DNA of 64,000 nucleotides, from positions 1 through 64,000 of the forward strand of contig JADLCT010000101.1 in NCBI GenBank assembly GCA_020847045.1, written 5' to 3'. Within the stretch, counting starts at the first letter, position 1; each line of letters begins with the position of its first letter. Below, piece after piece: positions 34,394 to 43,744 of the stretch. Below the pieces are notes generated by a model. It searched no databases and was not told where the DNA came from. It was given only the letters and a program-made list of their open reading frames with translations. The position numbers and the translations under genes are program-made. This DNA comes from Bryobacterales bacterium. Its GTDB lineage: Bacteria > Acidobacteriota > Terriglobia > Bryobacterales > Bryobacteraceae.

Positions 34394-35824
34394 ATGGTTA
34401 GAGTTCGTTTCGCGCCTTCCCCCACGGGCTACCTGCACATCGGCAGCGCCCGCACCTTCATCTTCAACTGGCTGTACGCCCGGCATCATCAGGGCACGAT
34501 GATTCTGCGCATCGACGATACCGACGTCGAGCGCAACACGGATGCCTCGCTGCAGTCCATCTATGACGGCCTCCGCTGGCTGGAGCTGGATTGGGACGAG
34601 GAGTACCGGCAAAGCGACCGTCTGGAGCAGCACAAGCTGGCCGCGTGGGCCATTTTTGAAGCGGGCCACGCCTATCGCGACTTCACGCCGGCGGCGAACT
34701 CGGGCGAGGAGGCCGCCTCGGCGGGATCAAGCAAAGGGCCTTGGCTGTGCAACCCAGGCATGCGCGAGTTGACGCTGGAAGAGAGCGAACGGCGCGCGGC
34801 TGCGGGCGAACCCTTCGTGCTGCGCTTCCGCGTGCCACGCGGCGCGGGGCGCACCATCGCGTTCCCGGACGGCGTGTATGGCGAGCAGTCGAAGTCCGCC
34901 GATGACGTGGAGGATTTCGCGCTGCTGCGGTCCAACGGGATGCCCACCTATCACATGGCCTCCTGCGCCGACGACGCCGCGCTGCGCATCAGCCATATCA
35001 TCCGCGGGCAGGACCACCTGTCGAACACCTTCAAGCACATCCTCATTTTCGAGGCGTTGCGGGCCGAGCTTCCGAATTTCGCGCATCTACCCTTGCTGGT
35101 GGCGCCCGACGGCGCGAAGCTGTCCAAGCGCAAGCATGGCCCCGTTGTGAGCGTGACCACCTACCGCGACGCGGGTTTTTTGCCACACTCCTATGTGAAT
35201 TTTCTGTGCCTGCTCGGCTGGTCGCCGAAGGACAATCGCGAGCAGATGTCGCGGCGGGAACTGCTGGACGCGTTCTCGCTGGCCGGCGTGAACCGTTCGA
35301 ACGCCGTGGTGAATTTTAGCGAGGAGGATCCCATCGATCCCAAGGCGCTCTGGCTGAACTCACAGCATTTGCGCGCCTGGCCGGTGGAGGAGCTGGCTCC
35401 GCGCGTGAAACTGGTGCTCGAAGCGGCCGGTCTGCCCGCTCTGGAGCCGGAGGAGCATTTCCGCTGGGTGGTGGACACGATCCGTTCCCGATTTTTCACG
35501 CTGAACGATTTCGCCACCAAGGGCCGGGCCTATTTCGCGGATGATTTTCCCATGCAGAGCGAGGCGCTGGCGAAGTTGGACGCGCCGCAGGCGCGCGAGC
35601 TGCTGCGCGAGCTGGCGCCGCGGATCGCCGCGCTGCCCGAGTTCACCGAGGCAAGCGCCGAGGCGGCGCTGCGCGAACTGGCCACGGAGAAGGGCGTGAA
35701 AGCGGGCGTGCTGATCAACGGGTCGCGAGCGGCGCTGACCGGACAAACAGTGGGTCCAAGCGCCTTTGCCGTGTTCGCCGCGCTGGGCCGCGAGCGCGTG
35801 GTGAAGCGGCTGTCGGGTGTCTAA
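34394..35824 (+). CDS. gltX: Glutamyl-tRNA synthetase
   Basis: The 476-residue class I synthetase charges tRNA-Glu. It has the HIGH-type motif HIGS (15-18) after RFAPSPTGYL, IDDTDVERN (40-48) and the KMSKS-type motif KLSKR (242-246). The segment around residues 98-122 (TPAANSGEEAASAGSSKGPWLCN) replaces the zinc-binding cysteine cluster found in some GltX proteins with a low-complexity loop carrying a single Cys. No second gltX or glutaminyl synthetase is in the window. Six bases separate its stop from the carbamoyltransferase start. Confidence 0.96.
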   Translation: MVRVRFAPSPTGYLHIGSARTFIFNWLYARHHQGTMILRIDDTDVERNTDASLQSIYDGLRWLELDWDEEYRQSDRLEQHKLAAWAIFEAGHAYRDFTPAANSGEEAASAGSSKGPWLCNPGMRELTLEESERRAAAGEPFVLRFRVPRGAGRTIAFPDGVYGEQSKSADDVEDFALLRSNGMPTYHMASCADDAALRISHIIRGQDHLSNTFKHILIFEALRAELPNFAHLPLLVAPDGAKLSKRKHGPVVSVTTYRDAGFLPHSYVNFLCLLGWSPKDNREQMSRRELLDAFSLAGVNRSNAVVNFSEEDPIDPKALWLNSQHLRAWPVEELAPRVKLVLEAAGLPALEPEEHFRWVVDTIRSRFFTLNDFATKGRAYFADDFPMQSEALAKLDAPQARELLRELAPRIAALPEFTEASAEAALRELATEKGVKAGVLINGSRAALTGQTVGPSAFAVFAALGRERVVKRLSGV

Positions 35825-35830
35825 ATCAAC

Positions 35831-37408
35831 ATGATCATTCTTGGCATTGGCGGAATCCTGAACGATCCGGCCGTGGCGCTGCTGAAAGACGGCGCGCTGG
35901 CGGCGGCGGTGGAACAGAAGAAGGTGGCGCGAACGGCACGCGCGGGCGAATTGCCGGAAGAGGCCATCGCCGAGTGTCTTCGCATTGCGGGCGTGAAGCC
36001 GGAACAGGTGGAGTGCACGGCATTGGCGCGGCCGCTCGGCTCGGGCGCCGAAACGGCTCTGCACTTGAATCTGCGGGCGCTGTTTCCGAACGCGCAACTG
36101 GTGGTGGTGGACCACCACACGGCGCACGCGGCGTCGGCCTACTATGCCTCGCCATTCGCATCGGCCACCGTGTTGACGTTCGACCGTCTGGGCGATTTGC
36201 GCTGTGGAGCCATCTGGCAGGCCGAGGGAACCGACCTGCGCGTGGAGCGCGAGCTGTACTATCCCGACTCGCTGGGCGACCTGTATGGCCGCGTGACGGC
36301 GCTGCTCGGCTTTCATCAGGGCGCCGATGAACACAAGGTGCAGTGGCTGTCCTGCGGTGGTACGGACCGCTTCGCGCCGGTGTTTCTCGACATTCTCCAA
36401 CACGCGCCTGGCAGGCTGCCGCGCGTGGACCGCAGCTACTATGACAACCAGCGGCTGAGCAACGGCGGGTTCAGCGCGAAGTTCTACGAGCGGCTGGAAC
36501 TGGCCGACGGCGGCCCGGCGCCAGCCGGTTTGCACGCCGATATCGCGGCCGGGGTGCAGAAGGCCGTGGAGACGGTTGTGCTCGACATGGCGGGCCGGGG
36601 AGAGAACCTGTGCCTGGCGGGCGGACTGGCTTTCAACGCGCTGCTGGTGGCGGCGTTGGAACGGAGCGGCCACTGGAAGCAGGTGTTTGTCCAGCCGGCT
36701 TCGGGGAACACCGGCACGGCGATTGGCGCCGTGTACCATGCCTGGCACCGCACGCTGCGCAACCCGCGGTGCGCGCCGATGCATTCGCTGCTGCTCGGGC
36801 CGGAGTATTCGCCCGAGTCGATCAAGCAGGTGCTGGAGAACTGCAAGCTGCGGTTCCGGTATCTGTTGACGACGGGCGAGCTGATTGAACGCGCCGTCGA
36901 GGAGTTGAACGCCGACAAGATCATCGCCTGGATGCACGGGCGCATGGAATTCGGCCCGCGCGCGCTGGGGAACCGGAGCATTCTCGCTTCGCCGCTGAAT
37001 CCGTATTCGACGGAGAACCTGAACAGCTTCATCAAGCACCGCGAGCCGTTCCGGAAGTTCGCCTGTTCGGCGCCGGCCGAGATCGCCGGCGAATATTTCG
37101 AAGCCGGCCCGAACGCGCGGAACCTGGCCACGGTTGGCCGCGTGAAGCCGCGGCACCAGAAGACGTTCGAGCCAGCCGTGCTGGGCGATGGCCTGGTGCG
37201 CGTGCATGTGGTGCATCGCGAGGAAAACCAGGTGTTCTGGGAGCTTCTGCACGCCTTTGGGCGCTCCACCGGCGTACCCGTGCTGTTCAATACGAGCTTC
37301 AACCTGTTCAGCGACCCTCTGGTGTGTTCGCCACGCGACGCGGTGCGCAGCTTCTATTCGAGCGGCATCGACTCGCTCTTCGTCGGTCTGTTCCAGTTGC
37401 AGAAGTAG
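35831..37408 (+). CDS. NodU/CmcH-family carbamoyltransferase
   Basis: The 525-residue protein has the two-domain layout of the family. The N-terminal Kae1-like half carries VDHHTAHAASAYY (carbamoyl-adenylate site histidines), LTFDRLGDLRCGA and LCLAGGLAFNALL. The C-terminal half carries WMHGRMEFGPRALGNRSILASP and PVLFNTSFNL. Members transfer carbamoyl from carbamoyl phosphate via carbamoyl-AMP onto hydroxyls of sugars, antibiotics or Nod factors. The acceptor is unknown, and surface glycans are plausible given the glycosyltransferases elsewhere in the window. It is apparently co-transcribed with gltX. Confidence 0.9.
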   Translation: MIILGIGGILNDPAVALLKDGALAAAVEQKKVARTARAGELPEEAIAECLRIAGVKPEQVECTALARPLGSGAETALHLNLRALFPNAQLVVVDHHTAHAASAYYASPFASATVLTFDRLGDLRCGAIWQAEGTDLRVERELYYPDSLGDLYGRVTALLGFHQGADEHKVQWLSCGGTDRFAPVFLDILQHAPGRLPRVDRSYYDNQRLSNGGFSAKFYERLELADGGPAPAGLHADIAAGVQKAVETVVLDMAGRGENLCLAGGLAFNALLVAALERSGHWKQVFVQPASGNTGTAIGAVYHAWHRTLRNPRCAPMHSLLLGPEYSPESIKQVLENCKLRFRYLLTTGELIERAVEELNADKIIAWMHGRMEFGPRALGNRSILASPLNPYSTENLNSFIKHREPFRKFACSAPAEIAGEYFEAGPNARNLATVGRVKPRHQKTFEPAVLGDGLVRVHVVHREENQVFWELLHAFGRSTGVPVLFNTSFNLFSDPLVCSPRDAVRSFYSSGIDSLFVGLFQLQK

Positions 37409-37437
37409 CGCGCGCACGATGGCATAATCGAAAGGCC

Positions 37438-38862
37438 ATGCTGAGCCGGCGCGCCTTTCTGTCCACGGGGTTTTCCAGCGCGACCGCCGCCACAGCGTCC
37501 GCCGGGCCCCGTCCGCCGAACTTCGTATTCATCCTGGTGGACGATTTCGGCTGGCGGGACACGGGGTACAACGGCAGCCGCTACTACGAAACGCCCCATA
37601 TCAACGCGCTGGCGCGATCGGGCATGACGTTCACGGACGGCTACGCGGCGGCGCCGGTGTGCTCGCCGACGCGAGCGGCGCTGATGACGGGACGGTGGCC
37701 GGCGCGGCTTCACCTGACGGCGCACCTGCAGGGCCACGCGAGCACGCCTCCCCATGCGAAGTTGCGCGCGCCGGTGACGCGGAAGGAACTGCCGCTAAGC
37801 GAGGTGACCATTGCCGAGCTTCTGAAGCGGAAGGGGTACGCGACGGCGAGCATCGGCAAGTGGCATCTGGGCGATCCGGGCTTTCTGCCCACTGACCAGG
37901 GCTTCGACGTGAACTTCGCGGGCACCTGGGACGGTTCACCGAAGAGCTTCTTCTATCCGGGCTGGGAAGGAAAACCGGCCGGCGTGCGCGGACGCGCGGG
38001 CGAGTATCTCACCGATCTGCTGACGGACCGGGCGTGCGAATGGCTGAAACAACAACGGTCGAATCCGTTTTTCCTGTATCTGCCGCACTACGCCGTGCAC
38101 GTGCCCATCGAAGCCAAACGGGAGATCGCTGAGAGATTCAGCCGCAAGCCGGCGGCGGGCGGCCAGAACTTCGCCGAGTACGCCGCGATGATCTACAGCG
38201 TGGATGAATCGGTGGGACGCGTGATGCGGACAATAGAAGAGATGGGCGTGGCCGGGCACACGGCGGTGTTTTTCACGGCCGACAACGGAGGAGTCAGCTC
38301 GCGCGAGTGGCGGCAGAGGCAGGTAACCTCGAATGCGCCGCTGCGCCTGGGCAAGGGGCACCTCTACGAGGGTGGAATTCGCGTGCCCACGCTGGTGAGA
38401 TGGCCGGGCGTGACCCAGCCGGGTTCGGTGTGCCGCGACCCTGTGTACACATGCGACTACTACGCGACCATGGCGGAGATGGCGGGCGCGCCGCTGGATT
38501 CGAGCCACCGTCCGGATGGCGCAAGCATCACGCCGGCGCTGCGCGGACGGCCCATGCGCGAGCGAAGCCTGTATTGGCACTATCCGCATTACAGCCCGCA
38601 GTTGGGCCGGCCGGCGGGCGCTATGCGACGCGGCCCGTGGAAGCTGATCGAGCACATGGAGACGGGCCGGGCCGAGTTGTACCACCTGGACCGCGACCTG
38701 GGCGAGCGCGCCGATTTATCCGGGCGCGAAACGAAGCTCTTCGAGTCGATGCGGGCCGAATTGCGCGGGTGGCGCGCGAAGGTGGGCGCGCAGATGCCCG
38801 AACCGAATCCGGACTTTGACCCGGCGCGCGAGCCGCAACCACCGGTTGAACCGCTGCCATGA
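37438..38862 (+). CDS. Tat-exported type I sulfatase
   Basis: The 474-residue arylsulfatase-family protein has a twin-arginine signal (MLSRRAFLSTGF). The formylglycine motif is CSPTR (75-79), with metal ligands in ILVDDFGW (Asp35/36) and FFTADNGG, and GKWHLG after the active site. The Cys form needs a formylglycine-generating enzyme, which is not in the window. The substrate is probably a sulfated polysaccharide. CATAAT (37423-37428) ends nine bases before the ATG. The stop overlaps the prepilin peptidase ATG. Confidence 0.92.
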   Translation: MLSRRAFLSTGFSSATAATASAGPRPPNFVFILVDDFGWRDTGYNGSRYYETPHINALARSGMTFTDGYAAAPVCSPTRAALMTGRWPARLHLTAHLQGHASTPPHAKLRAPVTRKELPLSEVTIAELLKRKGYATASIGKWHLGDPGFLPTDQGFDVNFAGTWDGSPKSFFYPGWEGKPAGVRGRAGEYLTDLLTDRACEWLKQQRSNPFFLYLPHYAVHVPIEAKREIAERFSRKPAAGGQNFAEYAAMIYSVDESVGRVMRTIEEMGVAGHTAVFFTADNGGVSSREWRQRQVTSNAPLRLGKGHLYEGGIRVPTLVRWPGVTQPGSVCRDPVYTCDYYATMAEMAGAPLDSSHRPDGASITPALRGRPMRERSLYWHYPHYSPQLGRPAGAMRRGPWKLIEHMETGRAELYHLDRDLGERADLSGRETKLFESMRAELRGWRAKVGAQMPEPNPDFDPAREPQPPVEPLP

Positions 38863-39365
38863 CGCAGACGCAAGCAGCCGTGCTGGCGGCGTTGGTGGCG
38901 CTGGCGGGGGCCTGGGATTGGAAGTGGCGTCTGATTCCCAACTGGATGACGGTGACGGGCGTGGTGGCGGGTCTATTGTTGCACTCGCCGCTGGCGGCGC
39001 TGAAAGGCATCGGCGTGGCGTTGCTGGTGTATGTGCCGCTCTATCTGCTGCGCGCCGTGGGCGGAGGGGATTTGAAGCTGATGGCGGCGGTGGGATCGAT
39101 TGTGGGTCCCGATGTATGGCTGGTGCTGTTTGTGTTGTCGGCGGTATTGGGCGGCGTGGCCGCGCTTGTCCTGGTTGTGGCCAAGGGGCGGTTGCGGCGG
39201 ACGCTCGCCAACGTGGGCCATATTCTCGGAGCGGCATCCCGCGCCTCCGCGCCTCATGCGGAGCGGCCGGAGCTTGACGCCGGACACCCGGAGGCGCTTA
39301 CGCTTCCGCGCGGAACGGTGATCGCCACCGCGGCGCTGCTCTACCTGGCGGCGCAGCGGCTGTAG
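38859..39365 (+). CDS. A24-family prepilin peptidase (TadV/CpaA-like)
   Basis: The 168-residue membrane aspartic protease has Asp20 ([12 protein letters not shown]) and Asp71 in GGGDLKLMA (the GxGD motif), set among about five helices. It lacks the cytoplasmic cysteine-rich methylase domain of PilD, as in CpaA/TadV enzymes that cleave Flp-type prepilins. No pilus genes are adjacent. Its ATG overlaps the sulfatase stop (ATGA), an odd pairing. The C-terminal 45 residues include a charged loop before a last helix. Confidence 0.85.
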   Translation: MTQTQAAVLAALVALAGAWDWKWRLIPNWMTVTGVVAGLLLHSPLAALKGIGVALLVYVPLYLLRAVGGGDLKLMAAVGSIVGPDVWLVLFVLSAVLGGVAALVLVVAKGRLRRTLANVGHILGAASRASAPHAERPELDAGHPEALTLPRGTVIATAALLYLAAQRL

Positions 39366-39416
39366 GGCTGGGGCGGAACTCATACCGGCGCTGGTGAACG
39401 CGCCGAACGAAAGCGC

Positions 39417-39422
39417 TATACT
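39417..39422 (+). promoter_or_regulatory. -10 element TATACT seven bases before the HhH gene
   Basis: TATACT ends at 39422 and the ATG is at 39430 with GCGCGGC between, so no Shine-Dalgarno is possible there. The layout predicts a leaderless or near-leaderless transcript. Confidence 0.45.
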
Positions 39423-39429
39423 GCGCGGC

Positions 39430-39723
39430 ATGAGGCAATTTCTTACCGTATTCGGGATTGCGGCGGCTTTGCTGCTGGCGCCCGCCATCGCCCAGGACAA
39501 GAAGGGCGGCGTGAAGATCGCGAAGAAGGCCGTTGAGCTGCTGGACCTGAACACGGCGTCGCTGGACCAGTTGAAGGCGCTGCCGGGAGTGGGCGACGCG
39601 TACGCGGCCAAGATTGTGAAGGGCCGCCCGTACCGCGCCAAGAACGAGCTGGTGGACAAGAAGATCGTCCCGGAGGCGGCGTACGAGAAATTCAAGGCGC
39701 TGGTGATCGCCAAGCATAAGTAG
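39430..39723 (+). CDS. Exported helix-hairpin-helix protein (ComEA-like)
   Basis: The 97-residue protein has a signal peptide ([21 protein letters not shown]). A single HhH DNA-binding-type domain follows: [32 protein letters not shown]. This is the ComEA signature (NTAs...L..LPGIG...A..Ii..R). ComEA proteins bind incoming DNA in natural transformation, but many acidobacterial copies stand alone. No comEC is here. The tail is Lys-rich. Confidence 0.83.
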   Translation: MRQFLTVFGIAAALLLAPAIAQDKKGGVKIAKKAVELLDLNTASLDQLKALPGVGDAYAAKIVKGRPYRAKNELVDKKIVPEAAYEKFKALVIAKHK

Positions 39724-39750
39724 AGACCGCACGCGTTACCCTACTTACGA

Positions 39751-40767
39751 ATGAGCACACGGCAGCCCGTGCACGTCCTGTATGGGGGCGCGCATCTGTT
39801 CCGTCCCGATGTAGTGGAGAAGATGGGGCGGCTGGCTCTGCGATCCCTCGAAGAGTGCACGCTGGACGAGTTGGTGGAGCCTGCCATCGCGGAGCGTGTG
39901 CGCGCGAAGCTGCGAACCGAACCGGTGGAGGATCTGCGGATCGATTTCGAAGACGGCTATGGCATCCGGCCGGACGATGAGGAGGACCGCGACGCGGCCA
40001 GCGCGGGACGGCGGTTCCGGGAGGCTTACGACACGCGCGTGCTACCGCCGCTGACAGGGATCCGGCTGCGCAGCGGCTGGCGCCGTGCCGAACGGACGAT
40101 GAGGCTGTTTCTCGATGCGGCGGGCGTGGCGCCGGCGGGGTTTGTGATCACGCTGGCCAAGGTGGTTTCGGCGCGCGAGGTGGAGCGGGCGGCGCAAGCC
40201 GCGCCGGGCATCGCGCTGGAGGTGATGATCGAAACTCCGGAAGCTCTGCGCGACGCACCGGCGATTGTGAAGGCCGGTCCCGTGGTGGCGGCGCACCTGG
40301 GGCCGTACGATTTGACGGCGTCACTCGGCGTGCCGGCGGCGGCGCAGAGCCTGGCGCATCCTTTGTGCGATTTCGCGCGGCACACGATGCTGATGGCGCT
40401 GGCGGGAACGGGCGTGCGGATATCCGATGGGCCCACGGCGCGCCTGCCGGTGGGAACGAAGGATGAGGTGCGGGAGGCCTGGCGGTTGCACATGGCGAAC
40501 ATCACGCATGCGCTGTCATGCGGCATCCATCAGGGATGGGATCTCCACCCGGCGCAACTGCCGGCGAGGTATGCGGCGGTGTACCGCTTTTACCGGGAAC
40601 ATCTGGCGGCCAGCGCGGAACGTCTGCGCAACTATCGCGCGCAGTGCGAGCAGGCGACGCGCGTGGGGCAGGCGTTCGACGATGCGGCGACGGTGCGCGG
40701 GCTGGAATCGTTCTTCGCGCGCGGGGTGGCGTGCGGAGCATTGGACGCCTGGGAGGCGCCGGTATGA
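39751..40767 (+). CDS. HpcH/HpaI aldolase / citrate-lyase-beta-like protein (DUF6986 type)
   Basis: The 338-residue TIM-barrel protein has DLRIDFEDGYGIRPDDEED near the N-terminus, GIALEVMIETPEAL (Mg-binding Glu) and VAAHLGPYDLTASLG. These are landmarks of the HpcH/HpaI and CitE superfamily, which cleaves or forms C-C bonds of acyl-CoA or oxo-acids. The reaction here is unknown. Its stop overlaps the enoyl-CoA hydratase start (ATGA), linking it to CoA-ester metabolism. Confidence 0.8.
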   Translation: MSTRQPVHVLYGGAHLFRPDVVEKMGRLALRSLEECTLDELVEPAIAERVRAKLRTEPVEDLRIDFEDGYGIRPDDEEDRDAASAGRRFREAYDTRVLPPLTGIRLRSGWRRAERTMRLFLDAAGVAPAGFVITLAKVVSAREVERAAQAAPGIALEVMIETPEALRDAPAIVKAGPVVAAHLGPYDLTASLGVPAAAQSLAHPLCDFARHTMLMALAGTGVRISDGPTARLPVGTKDEVREAWRLHMANITHALSCGIHQGWDLHPAQLPARYAAVYRFYREHLAASAERLRNYRAQCEQATRVGQAFDDAATVRGLESFFARGVACGALDAWEAPV

Positions 40768-41537
40768 ATTATACGGAGTTGCGGTACGAGATCTCGAATG
40801 CCGTGGCGTGGATCACGTTGAACCGGCCCGAGCGTTTGAACGCCTGGACGCGTGTGATGGAGGAGGAGTTCTACGCGGCGGGCCAGGCGGCCGCGGCCGA
40901 TGAGAGCGTGCGTGTGATTGCCGTGACGGGCGAGGGACGTGGCTTCTGCGCGGGAGCCGACATGAGCCTGCTGAGCGGAGTGGCCGAGGCGGGAGGCAGC
41001 ACGGTGCTGCACCGCGATTATTCCTGGCTGACACGGATCGGCAAGCCGGTGGTGGCCGCCGTGAATGGGCATTGCGTGGGGTTGGGGTTCGTGATCGCCC
41101 TGTTTTGCGATGTGCGTCTGGCGGCGGACACGGCGAAGTTTTCGACGATCTTCGCCAAGCGGGGATTGATCGCCGAATACGGACTGGCCTGGACGCTGCC
41201 GCGTCTTGTGGGGGCGGGGCGTGCGCTGGATCTTCTGTTGAGCGCGCGTCTGTTCGATGGGAGCGAGGCGGCGCGGCTGGGGCTTGTGGAGCACTTATTT
41301 GCCGAAGCGGAGTTCATGGACAGGGCGCGGGCCTATGTGGAAGAGATGGCGCACGGCGTGTCGCCGCGTTCGGCGCGGGTGATGAAAGCGCAGGTGTACG
41401 CGGCCCTGGAGCAGCCGCTCGAAGATGCCGTGGCGCGCGCCCACAGGGAGATGCTGCCCAGCCTGGCGAGCGAGGATTTCCGCGAAGGCGTGGCGCACTT
41501 TCTGGAAAAGCGGCCGCCGCGATTCACGGGACGCTAA
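40764..41537 (+). CDS. Enoyl-CoA hydratase/isomerase family protein
   Basis: The 257-residue crotonase-fold protein has [13 protein letters not shown], an oxyanion-hole segment in [13 protein letters not shown], and [40 protein letters not shown] follows, where one catalytic Glu is expected. Whether it is a hydratase, isomerase or hydrolase cannot be told. It is coupled to the upstream lyase and ends facing an acyl-CoA dehydrogenase (4-base stop overlap), so the three may serve one acyl-CoA pathway. Confidence 0.88.
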   Translation: MNYTELRYEISNAVAWITLNRPERLNAWTRVMEEEFYAAGQAAAADESVRVIAVTGEGRGFCAGADMSLLSGVAEAGGSTVLHRDYSWLTRIGKPVVAAVNGHCVGLGFVIALFCDVRLAADTAKFSTIFAKRGLIAEYGLAWTLPRLVGAGRALDLLLSARLFDGSEAARLGLVEHLFAEAEFMDRARAYVEEMAHGVSPRSARVMKAQVYAALEQPLEDAVARAHREMLPSLASEDFREGVAHFLEKRPPRFTGR

Positions 41538-42736
41538 TCGTAGCGGCGCAGTTCGAGCTTGGCGATGGCGTTGGTATGCACCTCGTCGGGGCCGTCGGCG
41601 AGACGCAGCGTGCGGGCATTTGCCCAGGCCTCGGCCAGGAAGGTATCGGCGCTGACACCCGCCGCGCCGTGGGCTTGGATGGCGCGGTCGATCACACGCA
41701 GGGCCATGTTCGGCGCCACCACTTTGATCATGGCGATTTCTCCCTGCGCGGCCTTGTTGCCCTCGATGTCCATAATGTAAGCGGCTTTCAGCACGAGCAG
41801 GCGGGCCTGCTCAATCTCCCAGCGGGAGGCGGCGATGGCGGCGCGAATCGTTCCCTGCTCGGCGAGCGTCCGGCCAAAAGCCACGCGCGATTTCACGCGG
41901 CGGCACATGAGTTCGAGGGCTCGCTCAGCCTGGCCAATCAGGCGCATGCAGTGGTGGATGCGGCCGGGACCAAGACGGCCCTGGGCGATTTCAAAGCCGC
42001 GCCCCTCGCCCAGCAGGAGGTGTGAGGCTGGCACGCGCACGTTCTCGAAGGAGACCTCGGCGTGCCCGTGGGGCGCGTCGTCGTAGCCAAAGACGCTGAG
42101 CATGCGTTCCAGCTTCACGCCGGGGGCGTCGAACGGCAGCACGATCATGGACTGCTGTTTATGGCGCTCGGCCGACGGATCGGTTTTGCCCATGAAGATG
42201 CACACTTTGCAGCGGGGGTCGCCGGCTCCAGTGGACCACCACTTGCGGCCGTTCAGCACATACGCATCGCCCTGGCGGACGATACTGGCCTGGATGTTGG
42301 TGGCGTCGGAGCTGGCCACGGCGGGCTCGGTCATGGCGAAGCAGGAACGGACGCGGCCTTCCAGCAGCGGCTTCAGATAGAGTTCCCGCAGGTCCGGAGA
42401 GCCATAGCGCTCCAGCACCTCCATGTTGCCGGTGTCGGGAGCGGAGCAGTTGAACACCTCGGGCGCCCAGGAGACGCGGCCCATCACCTCGCACAGCGGC
42501 GCATACTCGAGGTTGCTGAGCCCGGCGCCGTGCCGCGATTCGGGGAGAAAGAGATTCCACAGTCCTTCGCCGCGCGCCTTGTCCTTCAGCGACTCCACGA
42601 GAGGAATCGCTTTCCAGCGGCCGCCCTCATCCACCTGCCTCTTCCATTCGGCCTCGTTCGGTTCGATGTGCTCGTCGAAGAAGCGCGTGAGGCGGGCAAG
42701 CAGTTCCCTGGTGCGGGCGGAGTAGGAGAAGTCCAT
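41534..42736 (-). CDS. Acyl-CoA dehydrogenase, ACAD10/11-like
   Basis: The 400-residue flavoprotein of the acyl-CoA dehydrogenase family has [17 protein letters not shown] and [12 protein letters not shown] in the middle beta domain. The C-terminal helical domain shows SRVAFGRTL and [12 protein letters not shown]. The position normally holding the catalytic Glu (YEGT-type) reads LADGPDEVH, as in ACAD10/11-like members, so Asp may be the base. It converges on the enoyl-CoA hydratase gene. Confidence 0.92.
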   Translation of the reverse strand: MDFSYSARTRELLARLTRFFDEHIEPNEAEWKRQVDEGGRWKAIPLVESLKDKARGEGLWNLFLPESRHGAGLSNLEYAPLCEVMGRVSWAPEVFNCSAPDTGNMEVLERYGSPDLRELYLKPLLEGRVRSCFAMTEPAVASSDATNIQASIVRQGDAYVLNGRKWWSTGAGDPRCKVCIFMGKTDPSAERHKQQSMIVLPFDAPGVKLERMLSVFGYDDAPHGHAEVSFENVRVPASHLLLGEGRGFEIAQGRLGPGRIHHCMRLIGQAERALELMCRRVKSRVAFGRTLAEQGTIRAAIAASRWEIEQARLLVLKAAYIMDIEGNKAAQGEIAMIKVVAPNMALRVIDRAIQAHGAAGVSADTFLAEAWANARTLRLADGPDEVHTNAIAKLELRRYD

Positions 42737-42777
42737 GGCCGGTGCCAGGATATCGCAGCGTGCCGCGGTGGATGCGG

Positions 42778-43638
42778 CTAACGGCCCGCCTTTTTCAACA
42801 ACGCCGCGAGCGCCTTGGTGTCGTTCTCGATTTTCTTGGAGAGTTCCTTGACGCTGTCGCTCTTGGCATCCGGACCATTTTTGAGCGCCTTGGCCGCCGT
42901 GTCGAGCATCGTGCGCTGGCGTACGGGCTCATAGGCCTTGTAAGGGTTGTAGAGCACGGAGGCGTCATAAAAGGCCTTGGCCATGCCCAGCTCGAAGCTG
43001 GCGCGTGGCACGGTCAGCGGCAGGGTCTTCATGATTTCCTGAGCCTTGGCGGCATCGCCCGGGGCGCCCGCCACGTCGCAGACGGCGCGCAGTACGCCGC
43101 GCTGGAGCATGGCGTTTTCCACGGTGGCGATTTCGTCATCGGTGGGGACGTTGCCCTGGGCGATTTTCAGAACGGCGGGCGGAAGGCCCATGGCGCCGCG
43201 GCCTGGATAAGGAAAGCTGATTTCGATGTCACCGTTCGGCTGGTCCTTGATGAGATCGCCGTAGGAATCGGCGAGTGAGATGGCGGCGCGCGAGGACATG
43301 CCGCGGTAGTTGGCTGTGAGTTTGCGGAAGGTGCCGGGATTGGCTTTGTTGGCGCGGCCGCCGAGTTCGTACTGGTCGGCCAGTTCGCGGTACCCGTTCA
43401 TGAGTCCGGCCAGCAGGGCGATGCGCCAGGGGCGCGCCTTGGCCTTGAACTCGTTATCGGTGCGCATGAGGCGCTCCAACTGGTCGGAGGTTTTCAGGTA
43501 GTCGCCTTTTGGAAAATTTTCGTTGGCGGCTTGCCAGAAGAAGGCGTTGGTGCCGGGTTTAACGGGGGCGGGTCCGCCGGAGCACGCGGCAAGGAGTAGG
43601 GAAAGGAGGACGGGAAGTGGGGCGAAGGCAGGTCGCAT
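42778..43638 (-). CDS. Lipoprotein of unknown function
   Basis: The 286-residue protein has a lipoprotein signal ([19 protein letters not shown], Cys19). It is followed by a mostly helical region with tetratricopeptide-like character ([32 protein letters not shown]) and a Lys-rich C-terminal helix. No family is recognised. It sits 41 bases downstream of the acyl-CoA dehydrogenase start region on the same strand, and diverges from the MATE transporter. Confidence 0.8.
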   Translation of the reverse strand: MRPAFAPLPVLLSLLLAACSGGPAPVKPGTNAFFWQAANENFPKGDYLKTSDQLERLMRTDNEFKAKARPWRIALLAGLMNGYRELADQYELGGRANKANPGTFRKLTANYRGMSSRAAISLADSYGDLIKDQPNGDIEISFPYPGRGAMGLPPAVLKIAQGNVPTDDEIATVENAMLQRGVLRAVCDVAGAPGDAAKAQEIMKTLPLTVPRASFELGMAKAFYDASVLYNPYKAYEPVRQRTMLDTAAKALKNGPDAKSDSVKELSKKIENDTKALAALLKKAGR

Positions 43639-43732
43639 GTGGGTTCCTTGGCCATGGGTTTATCAGATGGGGCGGCGGGTGGCAAGCCTGAAATCGGCCG
43701 TTGCGCGGCGGTGCGTACGCAAGCGGGCGCGA

Positions 43733-43738
43733 TACGCT
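43733..43738 (+). promoter_or_regulatory. -10-like element TACGCT six bases before the MATE gene
   Basis: TACGCT is followed by GAAGAG and the ATG at 43745. The perfect palindrome TGCGTACGCA (43712-43721) lies 12 bases upstream and could be an operator or overlap a -35. No canonical Shine-Dalgarno spacing is available. Confidence 0.3.
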
Positions 43739-43744
43739 GAAGAG

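Noticed and set aside
35360..37417. 685-residue open frame on the minus strand
   Set aside because: It is antisense to gltX and the carbamoyltransferase, both with full sets of family motifs. The minus frame is His/Arg/Gln-rich and resembles nothing.
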